Of a stretch of DNA of 64,000 nucleotides, positions 28,023 to 37,393 are shown one piece after another. The notes beneath the pieces were generated by a model. It ran no database searches. It was not told the DNA's origin and saw nothing but the letters and a program-made list of their open reading frames with translations. The position numbers and the translations under genes were made by a program. The number at the start of each line of letters is the position of its first letter. Position 1 is the first letter of the stretch. Where the stretch lies: positions 186,001 to 250,000 of the forward strand of contig NZ_OUNG01000005.1 in NCBI RefSeq assembly GCF_900343155.1, in the 5' to 3' direction. The DNA is from Lactimicrobium massiliense. Its GTDB lineage: Bacteria > Bacillota_I > Bacilli_A > Erysipelotrichales > Erysipelotrichaceae.

Positions 28023-28988
28023 TTAGCCTCCGATTTCGCCTTTAATTCTAGCATCGTAAACGGTTCCGTCAACCATTTGACGGCGATCTTTTCCCTCAAG
28101 CGCTTTCACAGAACACATTGCCTGAATGCGCTCAATAATGCGGTTTGCCTTCATCGCTTCTTCCTTCCCGCGGCTGGAAATTGCAAAGTGTGCACGCAGA
28201 GAAGCAATGTCTTCATTGGAGGTAAACCAGGTCGGTAAATGCGCTTCATATCTGGCATTGAGAACCGGCAGTAAGATCTGGTCCCGGTTCCATTGGGTCA
28301 CTGCTTCGGCGCCGATATCATCAATGACCAGAAACGGCACAAACTTGAGACGTTCCAGCTCAATCCGGTACTCTCCTGAGTCAATGCCGGTGACCATTCT
28401 CTGCACGCAGTCCGGCCAGTACACAAAGGCACATTTCTGCTTTCTTCGGGCCACATCATTGCAGGCTGCTGCCGCAAGATAGGTCTTGCCGGTTCCCATA
28501 TGTCCATACAGATACACGCCTGTCTGACCGCGGAACGCTTCCATGCATGCGGCCAGCACACTGACATAGGCGCCATCCTCACCGTCTGCCGCAATCGAAG
28601 CAAAGCCAACAGTGCGCAGCTGCTTTGGCATATCATTGATCAGAAAGTACTGCAGATGTTCTTCCTGTTTAAGCTTTTCCTTCATAAACCGGCATGGGGA
28701 TACCACCTTCTGCAGGATGCCATCGTACATCAGATCATCATAGTACCCTGTTTTCTTCTGCCTGCAGTGATCGAGTCCCTTGCAGTTATGGCATGCGGCA
28801 ATGCCCTGACACCAGTCATGAATCCGCCATGGATACTGCTGGATGAGACTGGCCGGCACACCTTTGTGCTGGATCAGATATGCCACATCCGGATCTTTTT
28901 GCAGCTGTGCGCAAAGCTCTCTGGTCTTTTCTTTCTGCGCATCACTCAGTGATATATCAAAATTCATTTTCTGGAATCCATCACGCAT
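28023..28988 (-). CDS. dnaI: Primosomal protein DnaI (helicase loader)
   Basis: A 321-residue AAA+ helicase loader that places the replicative helicase on DNA with DnaB and DnaD. The N-terminal part binds helicase and has a Cys cluster (CHNCKGLDHC and later C) fitting the zinc fold of DnaI. Walker A is YGHMGTGKTYLAAA, Walker B LVIDDIGAE, and the sensor/arginine finger region TSNEDI. Its start overlaps the dnaB stop by 8 bases. The coupling dnaB-dnaI is conserved in Firmicutes. Here pfkA follows after only 3 bases. Confidence 0.95.
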   Translation of the reverse strand: MRDGFQKMNFDISLSDAQKEKTRELCAQLQKDPDVAYLIQHKGVPASLIQQYPWRIHDWCQGIAACHNCKGLDHCRQKKTGYYDDLMYDGILQKVVSPCRFMKEKLKQEEHLQYFLINDMPKQLRTVGFASIAADGEDGAYVSVLAACMEAFRGQTGVYLYGHMGTGKTYLAAAACNDVARRKQKCAFVYWPDCVQRMVTGIDSGEYRIELERLKFVPFLVIDDIGAEAVTQWNRDQILLPVLNARYEAHLPTWFTSNEDIASLRAHFAISSRGKEEAMKANRIIERIQAMCSVKALEGKDRRQMVDGTVYDARIKGEIGG

Positions 28989-30165
28989 CGTGTTTCTTCA
29001 TCTCCTGCTGCATTGCTTTGACTTTCTGTACGAGCTGCTCGCTGGCCGGCTTGCTTTCCGGCAGCGGTTTATTCATGTATGCCGGCAGTTCCACCTTCTG
29101 ATAGCTGCGGCTGCTGTGCAGATTCTTCTTCGCTTCCAGAAGTGCCTGTTCCTTCGTTTCAATGCCATCACGTGCCCACTGCGCAGCAACAGAGCTGACA
29201 AAGCGGGCAGACAGCCGGTTGTCCGAGATCTTGAGGACATAGGCAATCAGGACATTGATCACCTCATTGGAAAAGTGCATCTGGGTAGAAAGATTCTCCA
29301 GAATCTTCTTCTCTGCAAGCGGTACTTCACGGCCATTCATCAGCGACTGCAGGAACGATACCGGCGGCAGGCTGTAAGGGTCGTGTGTATTCTTTGTCTG
29401 CACCTTTTCCTTTTCGCACATCAGTTTCAGCTTATCTGCATTGAAAAAGGCTGGATCTGGAACGGTACAATTGGCGATCAGCTGCCGCATGCGGTCTGCG
29501 GAAATGCCATAGACAGTGCCGAGTCTGCCGATCAGTGCCATATTTTCCTGGGTGCGCAGCACGATTGGAAAAACAGCGGCACTGGTTGTGGCAAGGAAAC
29601 GCTCATAATCAAAATCGATCGTTTCATTGCCCGAAGAAAACTGATAGCGCGGCCGCACCGTTGTCCAGGCGGATTCCGGCATTGTTCTTTCCACTGGTGT
29701 TGTCCGGATCTGTCTGGTGACATCCTTGTATCCCTGCAGAGAGAGACCGACATTGCCAAGACGGGCAACAATCTCATCCGTATCTTTGGCACCGACTTCA
29801 TTGCGGAACCGGGAAAGATAGATCTGATTGGAAAGAAAATCCATAGTAGGAAGCGGTGTATTGAGATGATAAATCCAGGCATCATGGCCGCTGCCCTGGC
29901 GCATATAGGCGCGCAGCAGATTGTATTCTTCTAACCGCAGTCTTGCCCGTTCCAGTGTATCCAGGGAGATATTGTTCATGATCCGGCACAGGTGCTTATG
30001 CGTAGCCTGGGCACGCTGGTGTCTTGCCTCGGCATGCAGGGTCAGATACAGCAGCAGGCCGTCTCCGCCGATCAGCGGCTGATACAGATTGGCAAGCGAA
30101 ACAATACTGTCTTCGGAAATGCTGTTGACGCATTCCACCCGGAACGTATCTTCATTTCTAAGCAT
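28981..30165 (-). CDS. dnaB: Replication initiation and membrane attachment protein DnaB (Bacillus type)
   Basis: A 394-residue primosome protein of the DnaB/DnaD family, which remodels DNA at the origin and at restart sites and recruits DnaI-helicase. The N-terminal DnaB domain begins with the typical SISEDSIVSLANLYQPLIGGDGL segment, partly shown here. A DDBH2/DnaD-like C-terminal domain around 270-345 includes NEVINVLIAYVLKISDNRLS, followed by a charged tail. The ATG at 30165 follows AAAGGAGAG and overlaps the coaE stop by 8 bases. It must not be confused with the helicase called DnaB in E. coli. Confidence 0.93.
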   Translation of the reverse strand: MLRNEDTFRVECVNSISEDSIVSLANLYQPLIGGDGLLLYLTLHAEARHQRAQATHKHLCRIMNNISLDTLERARLRLEEYNLLRAYMRQGSGHDAWIYHLNTPLPTMDFLSNQIYLSRFRNEVGAKDTDEIVARLGNVGLSLQGYKDVTRQIRTTPVERTMPESAWTTVRPRYQFSSGNETIDFDYERFLATTSAAVFPIVLRTQENMALIGRLGTVYGISADRMRQLIANCTVPDPAFFNADKLKLMCEKEKVQTKNTHDPYSLPPVSFLQSLMNGREVPLAEKKILENLSTQMHFSNEVINVLIAYVLKISDNRLSARFVSSVAAQWARDGIETKEQALLEAKKNLHSSRSYQKVELPAYMNKPLPESKPASEQLVQKVKAMQQEMKKHDA

Positions 30166-30754
30166 GATGTCTCTCCTTTGCGCGCAGCTGCTTCATCAGA
30201 TTGTTTACTGCATGGTTCAGATCATCTGTCGTACCGTTGTTTTCAATGACAATATCTGCCTTCTGCTTCTGAATCTGTGGATCGATCTGGCTTGCATAGC
30301 GGGCCAGCGCCTCTTCTTTGGAATAGCCGCGGTCATGCATCATCCGCATGATGGCTGTATCTTTGTCACAGGTGATCAGGACGATGCAGTCAAAATGATC
30401 TTCAATACCTGCCTCAAACAGAAGCGGGACTTCAGCAAACAGAAGCCTGCCGTTCTGGCTGGAAAAGAAATGCTCCATGCCGGCAATGACATAGGGATGG
30501 ACGATGGCATTGAGCCGTTTTCGTTTTGTTTCATCATGAAAGACAGCAGCAGCAAGCTTCTTGTGGTCAATGTCGCCATTGGGCATGCATACATCACCAA
30601 ATTCACTGGCAATCACTTTTGCACATGGGTGGCTGCCATACAGGCAGATGGCAGCATACTGATCCGCGTTGAATACGGGCATGCCGCGCTGGCGCAGCAT
30701 CTTGCTGAAAGTTGTCTTGCCTGAAGCAATGGTTCCGGTAATCCCGATTCTCAT
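30158..30754 (-). CDS. coaE: Dephospho-CoA kinase
   Basis: A 198-residue P-loop kinase for the final step of coenzyme A synthesis, phosphorylating the ribose 3'-OH of dephospho-CoA. The P-loop is GITGTIASGKTT, followed by the substrate-binding VFNADQYA (a DXD-like motif in the family), HPYVIAGME and VPLLFEAG. The ATG at 30754 follows ACAGGAGG. It lies between mutM and dnaB, the usual Firmicutes position. Confidence 0.96.
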   Translation of the reverse strand: MRIGITGTIASGKTTFSKMLRQRGMPVFNADQYAAICLYGSHPCAKVIASEFGDVCMPNGDIDHKKLAAAVFHDETKRKRLNAIVHPYVIAGMEHFFSSQNGRLLFAEVPLLFEAGIEDHFDCIVLITCDKDTAIMRMMHDRGYSKEEALARYASQIDPQIQKQKADIVIENNGTTDDLNHAVNNLMKQLRAKERHHA

Positions 30755-30774
30755 GTGTCGTCCTCCTGTTCTTT

Positions 30775-31581
30775 TTATTTCTGGCAGTGCGGGCAGTAGT
30801 AGCTGCTGCGGCCGCCGATATATTTGACTTTGATTGGTCCGTGGCAGCGCGGACAGATCTTCTGCATATGCACCGTGCAGTCTGTCTGGAAACGGCCGGT
30901 CACGCCAAGGGAAGAAGTATAACTGCGGATCGTGGTGCCTCCTGCCGCAATGGCTGCCTTCATGATCCGTCTGGTGTTATCAACGATGTTCTGGTCGTCT
31001 TTTCTGGTAATGCGGCTGCAGCTTCTGCCTGGACGCAGATGACATGCAGCAAGGATTTCATCCGCATAAATATTGCCAATGCCGGCCACAAAACTCTGGT
31101 CAAGCAATAATGACTTCAATGGTTCCTTTCTGCCTTTGCGGTACTGATGTACATAATCCGCATTGAACGATGGATCAAATGGTTCCGGGCCAAGGCCATG
31201 GAAGGATGAAAAGTCATAGTCCAGCGGCAGGATACACATGCGGCCGAATTTGCGGGTGTCGTGATAGCGCAGTGATCTGCCGCTGGCCATCTGAAAGATG
31301 ACATGCATGTGCCGGTTGACAGGATCTGATGGTGACATGAGATAGAACTTGCCTTCCATGCGCAGATGGACAACAAGAGTCACATGGTCCATGCGGAAGA
31401 TCAGATACTTGCCGCGCCGCTGAAAGATGCGGAAATGTTCATGCCGCAAAGCATTGGCAAATGATCCTGGATCACCATCGACCGTCTTTGCATAGCGCAC
31501 CTGTACATCCAGAATCTCATCATCTTTGATCTGATGTTCCAGTGTGCGCACAACCGTTTCAACTTCTGGCAGTTCCGGCAT
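30775..31581 (-). CDS. mutM: Formamidopyrimidine-DNA glycosylase MutM (Fpg)
   Basis: A 268-residue base-excision repair enzyme that removes 8-oxoguanine and formamidopyrimidines and cuts the strand. The N-terminus MPELPEVETV supplies the catalytic Pro and Glu, and a Lys in the beta strand is conserved (RRGKYL). The helix-two-turn-helix contains FVAGIGNIYADE. The C-terminal zinc finger is CPRC...CPHC with the DNA-binding Arg just before it (GRSSYYC). The start shares one base with the polA stop (TAATG). Confidence 0.97.
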   Translation of the reverse strand: MPELPEVETVVRTLEHQIKDDEILDVQVRYAKTVDGDPGSFANALRHEHFRIFQRRGKYLIFRMDHVTLVVHLRMEGKFYLMSPSDPVNRHMHVIFQMASGRSLRYHDTRKFGRMCILPLDYDFSSFHGLGPEPFDPSFNADYVHQYRKGRKEPLKSLLLDQSFVAGIGNIYADEILAACHLRPGRSCSRITRKDDQNIVDNTRRIMKAAIAAGGTTIRSYTSSLGVTGRFQTDCTVHMQKICPRCHGPIKVKYIGGRSSYYCPHCQK

Positions 31582-34178
31582 TATTTAGCCTCATACCAGT
31601 CTTTGCCAACGGCACATTCTGCTGTCAGCGGCACTTTCAGGCTCATGGCATTGACCATGCCGTCGTTGATCAGTGCCTTCATCATGTCAATTTCATCCTG
31701 AGGCACTTCAAAGATCAGTTCATCATGCACCTGCAGAATCATGCGGGATTTTACCTTCTTCTCTTTCATTGCCTTGTCAATGCGGATCATGGCCAGCTTG
31801 ATCAGATCCGCCGCACTGCCCTGAATCGGTGCATTCATTGCTGCCCGCTTGCCAAATTCCCGGATCATCCGGTTCTTGTCATGAATCTCCGGAATCTCTC
31901 TTCTTCTGCCAAGCAGTGTTGTCACATAGCCGTTTTTCTCACAGTCTTTGACAACCTGATCCATATAGGTACGGATGCGGGGATACTTCCTGTAGTATGT
32001 TTCAATGAAATCACGTGCCTGGGCCACACTGGTGCCAAGCTGCTCACTCAGACCAAAGTCAGAAATACCGTAGACAATGCCGAAATTCACCGTCTTTGCC
32101 TGGCGGCGCATCTGCGGCGTCACTTCTTCCTTGGAAACGCCAAACACATCCATGGCCGTCTTGGTATGAATATCAATGCCGTCACGAAAAGCCTGAATCA
32201 TGCTTGTCTCATCGGCCATATGAGCCAGCATCCGCAGCTCAATCTGGTGATAGTCGCACGAGATCAATACACAGCCTGGGTCGGCCGGGAATGCCTTGCG
32301 CACCTCTTTGCCCTGTTCATCGCGCACAGATATGTTCTGCAGGTTAGGCTCGGATGAGGACAGACGGCCAGTGGTTGTAGCTGCCTGGTTGTAAATCGTA
32401 TGGATGCGTCCATCTTTGCAGATGTACTTCTTAAGGCCTTCCGCATACGTGCTTAAGATTTTGGCAAGTTTGCGGTAGGCAAGAATATCGTCAATGATCG
32501 GATCGGCACCGCGCAGCTTCTCCAGCCGGTCAGCCGATGTGGAACGTTTCGTTCCGCCATACAGTCCCAGATCATCATACAGCACCGATGCCAGCTGTTT
32601 GGGAGAGTTGATATTGAACTGTTTATTGGCACGGGTATAGATTCTCTTCTGCAGTTCATCAATCTGGGCCTGCGTCTTGTCAGAAATGGCATCCAGCACC
32701 TTTTCATCGCAGCGAATGCCATCACGTTCCATTTCACACAGAATTTCTGTCAGAGGCATTTCCACATCACGGTAGAGATGCGTCATGTTGCAGGAAGTGA
32801 TGACAGGTTCTGCCTGTTCCACAATTTTGAGGATATTGGCAGCATTCTCCCCGGCAAAGCGGGCTTCTTTCTCTTCATCCACAGAAACAGGCCTGCCTGG
32901 TTTGCCAAAGACATCTTCATAGCTGTCCGTGGTATGCAGATCATACTTCTCTGTAATCTTCTCATTGCTTGTCAGTGTGGAATCCGCCAGAGAGGCTATG
33001 ATCATGGCATCATCCCTGAAATGAATCTCGATATGGATATTGTGCATGACATGCATGAGACGCTTGACATCATAGCCAGCCGCTTCATATGCCGCCAGAT
33101 GCTTCAGCAGCTGTGCATCATGAGGAAGATCCTTTGCATTGATATAATACAGGCCTGCCTGGCTGGCAATGCCAAGTCCATAGAGGGATGCCCCCATGAA
33201 CTGCTGATGGTCATCACAGCCAAATACCGCATAGCGGCCTGTATATACGTTTTCCGGGATCACAGATACACGCTGTACCTGAATCGTTTCTTCTGCTTTT
33301 TGTTCCTGATTACCAAGCAGTCTGCTTTGATAGCGGGATGCCAGCATCTTCATGCCAAGTGTTTCAAGGAAATGGACAAGGGATGCATAGTCCGGCATAA
33401 AGGTACAGTCTTCCAGCTTGATATCCAGATCGACATCGCGGCGGATGGTTGCCAGCTTTTTGGACAGTGCGGCAAGTTCATGGTTTGCCTGGATCTTTTT
33501 GCCAAGGGCGCCTTTGATCTCCTGATCATGGGCAAGCACATTTTCCAGTGTGTCATACTGGTTCAGCAGCTTGACGGCAGTCTTTTCACCAACACCGGGA
33601 ATACCCGGGATGTTGTCACTGTGATCACCCATCAGTCCCTTGAGATCAATAATCTGCAATGGCCGGATGCCAAGTTCAGTCTGCATGGATTCCGGCGTCA
33701 TGATATCCATATCTGTCATGCCCTTTTTCATCAGCAGCACCGACGTTGTATCATCGACAAGCTGCAGCAGATCGTGGTCACTTGTGAAGATAATGGTCTG
33801 ACAGTCAGGATATTTCTTTGACATGGTGCCAATCAGATCATCGGCTTCTATATCAGGCATCTCCACCCATTTTATGTGGGCTGCGTCCAGAAAGTCACGG
33901 ACCATCTGAAACTGTGGAACAAGATCATCCGGTGCCGGCTTGCGTCCTCCCTTGTAATCGGCATACAGATCATGCCGGAACGTATGCTTGCCGGCATCAA
34001 AAGCAACCAGAACGGCATCTGGCTTCTGCTCATCCAGAGCTTTCTGCAGCATCTGGCAGAAACCAAACACAGCATTGGTCGGCACGCCCTGTGCCGTCGT
34101 CATTTTCTTGCCATAGGCAGTGGCGTAGTAAGCCCGAAACAGCATGGAATTGCCATCCACCAGCATTAACTTTTTCAT
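31581..34178 (-). CDS. polA: DNA polymerase I
   Basis: An 865-residue repair and Okazaki-fragment polymerase. The 5'-nuclease domain (about 1-290) has LVDGNSMLFRAYYA and IPGIPGVGEKTA. The central 3'-5' exonuclease-like domain lacks the DXE metal motif, so proofreading is probably lost, as in other Firmicutes. Polymerase motifs A (DYHQIELRMLAH, with His where Ser is usual), B (RRQAKTVNFGIVYGIS) and C (VHDELIFEV) are intact. The ATG at 34178 follows GAGG. mutM overlaps its stop by one base and a ZnuA-like lipoprotein gene lies 22 bases upstream. Confidence 0.97.
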   Translation of the reverse strand: MKKLMLVDGNSMLFRAYYATAYGKKMTTAQGVPTNAVFGFCQMLQKALDEQKPDAVLVAFDAGKHTFRHDLYADYKGGRKPAPDDLVPQFQMVRDFLDAAHIKWVEMPDIEADDLIGTMSKKYPDCQTIIFTSDHDLLQLVDDTTSVLLMKKGMTDMDIMTPESMQTELGIRPLQIIDLKGLMGDHSDNIPGIPGVGEKTAVKLLNQYDTLENVLAHDQEIKGALGKKIQANHELAALSKKLATIRRDVDLDIKLEDCTFMPDYASLVHFLETLGMKMLASRYQSRLLGNQEQKAEETIQVQRVSVIPENVYTGRYAVFGCDDHQQFMGASLYGLGIASQAGLYYINAKDLPHDAQLLKHLAAYEAAGYDVKRLMHVMHNIHIEIHFRDDAMIIASLADSTLTSNEKITEKYDLHTTDSYEDVFGKPGRPVSVDEEKEARFAGENAANILKIVEQAEPVITSCNMTHLYRDVEMPLTEILCEMERDGIRCDEKVLDAISDKTQAQIDELQKRIYTRANKQFNINSPKQLASVLYDDLGLYGGTKRSTSADRLEKLRGADPIIDDILAYRKLAKILSTYAEGLKKYICKDGRIHTIYNQAATTTGRLSSSEPNLQNISVRDEQGKEVRKAFPADPGCVLISCDYHQIELRMLAHMADETSMIQAFRDGIDIHTKTAMDVFGVSKEEVTPQMRRQAKTVNFGIVYGISDFGLSEQLGTSVAQARDFIETYYRKYPRIRTYMDQVVKDCEKNGYVTTLLGRRREIPEIHDKNRMIREFGKRAAMNAPIQGSAADLIKLAMIRIDKAMKEKKVKSRMILQVHDELIFEVPQDEIDMMKALINDGMVNAMSLKVPLTAECAVGKDWYEAK

Positions 34179-34200
34179 CTTTTCGCTACCTCTTCTACTT

Positions 34201-35268
34201 TCATCCTGCCTGATCTTTCTGTTCCACGATGCTCTGCAGCACAGCCAGGTTCTCGTACATGATGGAAAGGTAGTCCTTGCCATCTTCTTCCTGCTGTGGC
34301 GTCAGGCTGCTCAGATTGGAAAGATCAATGCGGGTCAGTCCGCAGTCATTCATAACTCTGTTAAACAGACCCTTCATATCATCCGGCATACTGTCTTCAT
34401 AAACAATATACTGTACACCATCCGTCTTAATGCGTTGTTCCATCACAGCCAGCTCCTCTTCATCCGGCAGTACACCATAGCGGCTTAACACAAGCGGGTA
34501 TACCTGAAAGCCATATGTTTTCTGCCAGTTGCCAAAGCTTGGCGTCACTGTCACAAACCGCAGCGTGATGGACTGGTCCGCCGCCTGGGTGGCCAGAGCC
34601 TGATACTGTGCATCCAGATCAACCAGATCTGCTTCCAGCTTTTTGAAGTTTGTTTCGTACAGGTCTGTATTCTCCGGATAGGTCTTCTCCAGCCAGCTCA
34701 GGATATCTTTTGCCATCGAGAGCATCAGTACCGGATCATTCCACAAAGAAACATCTTTTTCATACATATCTGTCTGATCAAACAAAGCAGAATCATACCA
34801 GGCAGATTCCTGATAATCTGAGGCACTGCTGCTGTCATCAGGCGTATAGCGCGCAAAGTCATAAACCGCATTGTGGGCAGACAGATCCAGCACCAGCGTA
34901 CCGCTGGACGCGATCTCATTCTGGTACACGGAAAGATATGGCTCCAGGTCGCCAATATGCATAAAGACAGCACTCTTGGCAAGGATATCCTGATAATTGC
35001 TCTGGATCTGTGCTCTCTGGGCAGTCTGCCCATCCTGCAGGGATACAGTGGTAACGGTATTCTGGGCAAGTGCGCTCACAAGCCAGCCAATGGGGTAAAT
35101 ACTGTAGGCAATCTGGGTGCGCACAGAAACACAGCCTGGCAGACAGCCAAGCAGGCAGACACAAAGCACGCAGGCAAGCAGAATCCGGGTGCAGTGCCCC
35201 AGACCATGTTTTCTGCTGCGGGATATCTGCTGTATTCTGTTTTTCCTGCCGGCCTTGTTTCTGATCAA
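34201..35268 (-). CDS. ZnuA/AdcA-fold lipoprotein lacking metal-binding His residues
   Basis: A 355-residue secreted protein starting at a TTG (35268) after GGAAGGTG. A hydrophobic segment (about 28-46) ends in a lipobox LPGC with Cys46, so it should be a lipoprotein. The body matches the metal ABC substrate-binding family ZnuA/PsaA: MHIGDLEPYL, LWNDPVLMLSMAKDI (family DPHxWLDP region) and PSFGNWQKTYGF (family HxAFxYFxxxYGL region). At each of these places, and near the start of the fold, the canonical His is replaced. It sits between radC and polA with no permease or ATPase nearby. Function is open: it may bind another ligand or act as a scaffold. Confidence 0.75.
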   Translation of the reverse strand: MIRNKAGRKNRIQQISRSRKHGLGHCTRILLACVLCVCLLGCLPGCVSVRTQIAYSIYPIGWLVSALAQNTVTTVSLQDGQTAQRAQIQSNYQDILAKSAVFMHIGDLEPYLSVYQNEIASSGTLVLDLSAHNAVYDFARYTPDDSSSASDYQESAWYDSALFDQTDMYEKDVSLWNDPVLMLSMAKDILSWLEKTYPENTDLYETNFKKLEADLVDLDAQYQALATQAADQSITLRFVTVTPSFGNWQKTYGFQVYPLVLSRYGVLPDEEELAVMEQRIKTDGVQYIVYEDSMPDDMKGLFNRVMNDCGLTRIDLSNLSSLTPQQEEDGKDYLSIMYENLAVLQSIVEQKDQAG

Positions 35269-35300
35269 TGTGCACCTTCCTCTGTCATATCATTTTACCA

Positions 35301-36005
35301 TCAGGCACAAGTCTCATCCATGGCATCTTTCAGCAGACCTTCTGCCGCAAAGGAATAATACCCGTTTGCGGTCACAATGATGTGATCAATGACCGCAACT
35401 CCCATCATTCTGCCGGTTTCACACATCAGTTTGGTCAATGACAGGTCTGCGCCGCTTGGAACAAGTGAGCCGCTGGGATGGTTATGCACCATCATGAAGG
35501 CAGAACTATTGGCCAACAGTGCTTCCTTGAAAACTTCCCGGGGATACACGCGGGCATCATTCAGTGAGCCGGTGAACAAGACACGGTAACTGATCAGGTG
35601 CAGACCGGCGTCCAGGTACACAACCAGAAAGTTTTCCTGCATGGATGAGCCGATTTCTTTCTGCAGCCAGTGAAACAGCCGTTCCGGTGTATCCAGGATG
35701 CTGCCCTGCGAAACACGCTCCAAAGCGACTCTTCGTGACAGTTCCATGGCTGCCACGATTTCCAGCGCCTTGACTTTGCCAATGCCTGAGATTCTGGTCA
35801 GCTCAGGTACGCTCATTGCAGAAACACCGGCAACGCTGCCTGCTTTCTTTAAAAGATCACCAGCCGTGTCGACAGCACTTCTGCCTTTGGTGCCGGTACG
35901 AATTAAGATGGCCAGCAGCTCAGGTGTGCTTAAAGCACGCATGCCAAACTGCAGGCCTTTCTCCCGCGGTTTCTCAGCCGCAGGAAGATCTTTGATCATT
36001 GCCAT
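35301..36005 (-). CDS. radC: RadC-family JAB/MPN domain protein
   Basis: A 234-residue protein with an N-terminal helix-hairpin-helix part (LTRISGIGKVKALEI) and a C-terminal JAB/MPN metalloprotease-like domain. The metal motif MMVHNHPSGSLVPSGADLSLT (HxHPSG...SxxD) is intact. The family was linked to DNA repair, but its true activity is unsettled. The ATG at 36005 (MAMIKD) follows GGTGGAGG; the longer in-frame start upstream lacks a site. It lies 32 bases before the ZnuA-like gene and so may lead the long repair/replication operon. Confidence 0.93.
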   Translation of the reverse strand: MAMIKDLPAAEKPREKGLQFGMRALSTPELLAILIRTGTKGRSAVDTAGDLLKKAGSVAGVSAMSVPELTRISGIGKVKALEIVAAMELSRRVALERVSQGSILDTPERLFHWLQKEIGSSMQENFLVVYLDAGLHLISYRVLFTGSLNDARVYPREVFKEALLANSSAFMMVHNHPSGSLVPSGADLSLTKLMCETGRMMGVAVIDHIIVTANGYYSFAAEGLLKDAMDETCA

Positions 36006-36095
36006 AACGATACCTCCACCTGTATATAGGCATCCAATATGGCAGATTCCCTGAAAAATATGATGAAATTGGTATCTGCACAAAGCAGTACACAT

Positions 36096-36515
36096 TCATT
36101 TGTCTTTACTTACTGTCATTTCCCTGCGCAGATAATGATCCACAATATATTGATCCGCAGGCAGCCAGGCAACACTGTCCAGCTCGCCTGGGGACAGCCA
36201 TCGTGCTGCTTCATGTTCCAGCAGTTCAAGAGATCCATGCTGTACACTGACAGAAAACACCTGCATGGAAAGATGAAACTGTGGATAATCATATTCCACA
36301 CTGCCGATAAAATTTCCAACGATAATGTCAGTATTCAGTTCTTCCTTGATTTCCCGCACAAGTGCCTGTCGGGCACTCTCCCCTGCTTCAATCTTTCCGC
36401 CAGGAAACTCCCAGCCGTCTTTGAATTCCCCATAGCCGCGCTGCGTTGCAAAGATCTTGTCATCTTTGCAAATCACGGCAGCCGCCACATGGATCTGCTT
36501 CAATTCTTTTTTCAT
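36096..36515 (-). CDS. mutT: MutT-type NUDIX hydrolase (8-oxo-dGTP diphosphatase)
   Basis: A 139-residue NUDIX pyrophosphohydrolase that likely clears oxidised dGTP. The NUDIX box GGKIEAGESARQALVREIKEEL is complete, with all catalytic glutamates, in contrast to the degenerate protein at the left edge of the window. The preceding WEFPGGK and N-terminal HVAAAVI are typical of MutT. I chose the ATG at 36515 (MKKELK) as the family-typical start. The one four codons upstream (36527) has AAAGGA only 3 bases away, so the start is uncertain. It is followed by radC after 90 bases with no terminator. Confidence 0.88.
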   Translation of the reverse strand: MKKELKQIHVAAAVICKDDKIFATQRGYGEFKDGWEFPGGKIEAGESARQALVREIKEELNTDIIVGNFIGSVEYDYPQFHLSMQVFSVSVQHGSLELLEHEAARWLSPGELDSVAWLPADQYIVDHYLRREMTVSKDK

Positions 36516-36540
36516 AACTACAATCATACGTCCTTTCTGC

Positions 36541-36573
36541 CGAAAAAAAAGAGATGCACTTCCTGTGCATCTC
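36541..36573 (-). terminator. Intrinsic terminator of PTS IIC-IID operon
   Basis: A 9-bp stem GAGATGCAC/GTGCATCTC with a 5-base loop and eight T on the minus strand. The edge of the stem overlaps the IID stop codon (36572-36574). Confidence 0.93.
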
Positions 36574-37393
36574 AAAGCATGCCAATGACAAATCCTACTG
36601 CGATCAGAAGGATGGCACATTTCCACATGGACCAGTTTTTCCTGGTTAGCAGCCAGTATGTCACCAGAGCTGCACACAGACCAATCAGGCCTGGTACTAC
36701 CTGGCTGGCAAGAACCAACGGCTGCAGGAATGCATTGGAAGCACGCATACCATGTACACCAACCTGGCCGGTGAGCAATGAGCCAAAGCCAATGATGGCA
36801 CCTGTCATAAACAGACCGGAGATGCGGGCTGCCTTACTCCATGAATCCTTTTTAGCAATCAGTTTCTCTGCGGATGCAGTGCCGCCTTTGTAGCCGACGT
36901 TGATCAATACAAAGCGCAGAATCACATGCAGGAGGAAGGAAACAGCTGCCACAATTACAACACCCCAGGCATTGCCGCTGCTGACCATACTGTAAACAGC
37001 ACCAAGCATAATGGGCAGCCAGAGTCCATAGACAAGAGCACGCTCCAGTCCGCTTGCGGCAAGTGCCAGCGTCGTGCGCAAAGAGCGGATCACAGATGGA
37101 TCTGCCTTCTGTGCTTCCAGTGAGAGAACCACGCCCATCACATAAGACGAAAAGAGATAGGATGGATCATTGAATTCCAGATTGTGGCCAAGCGATATGG
37201 CAAGATCCTGCGGATTGGAATGAGTCTTTTTCAGGCCTGGTTCCATTGCCCATGTCCAGCCTGTGGAAGCAGCCGTTTCTGCATTTTCACCGGCGTGGGT
37301 AAAGAATGAACGGAACGCAATTTTCCGCAGTGTTTTCTTATCCAGCGGAAATGCTTCCTTTGTATCCGTATACGGCGTTGTTCCTACCACCAT
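36572..37393 (-). CDS. PTS mannose/fructose/sorbose family IID component
   Basis: A 273-residue membrane component of a mannose-class phosphotransferase system. The N-terminal soluble part with FFTHAGENAETAASTGWTWAMEPGLKK and NPQDLAISLGHNLEFND is diagnostic of IID proteins (compare the NxQ.LGF region of ManZ). Hydrophobic segments fill the C-terminal half. It overlaps the IIC stop by 10 bases. No IIA or IIB gene is adjacent, so the phosphate donors must be elsewhere. Divergence from nagA suggests an amino sugar such as N-acetylglucosamine or N-acetylgalactosamine as substrate. Confidence 0.9.
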   Translation of the reverse strand: MVVGTTPYTDTKEAFPLDKKTLRKIAFRSFFTHAGENAETAASTGWTWAMEPGLKKTHSNPQDLAISLGHNLEFNDPSYLFSSYVMGVVLSLEAQKADPSVIRSLRTTLALAASGLERALVYGLWLPIMLGAVYSMVSSGNAWGVVIVAAVSFLLHVILRFVLINVGYKGGTASAEKLIAKKDSWSKAARISGLFMTGAIIGFGSLLTGQVGVHGMRASNAFLQPLVLASQVVPGLIGLCAALVTYWLLTRKNWSMWKCAILLIAVGFVIGML

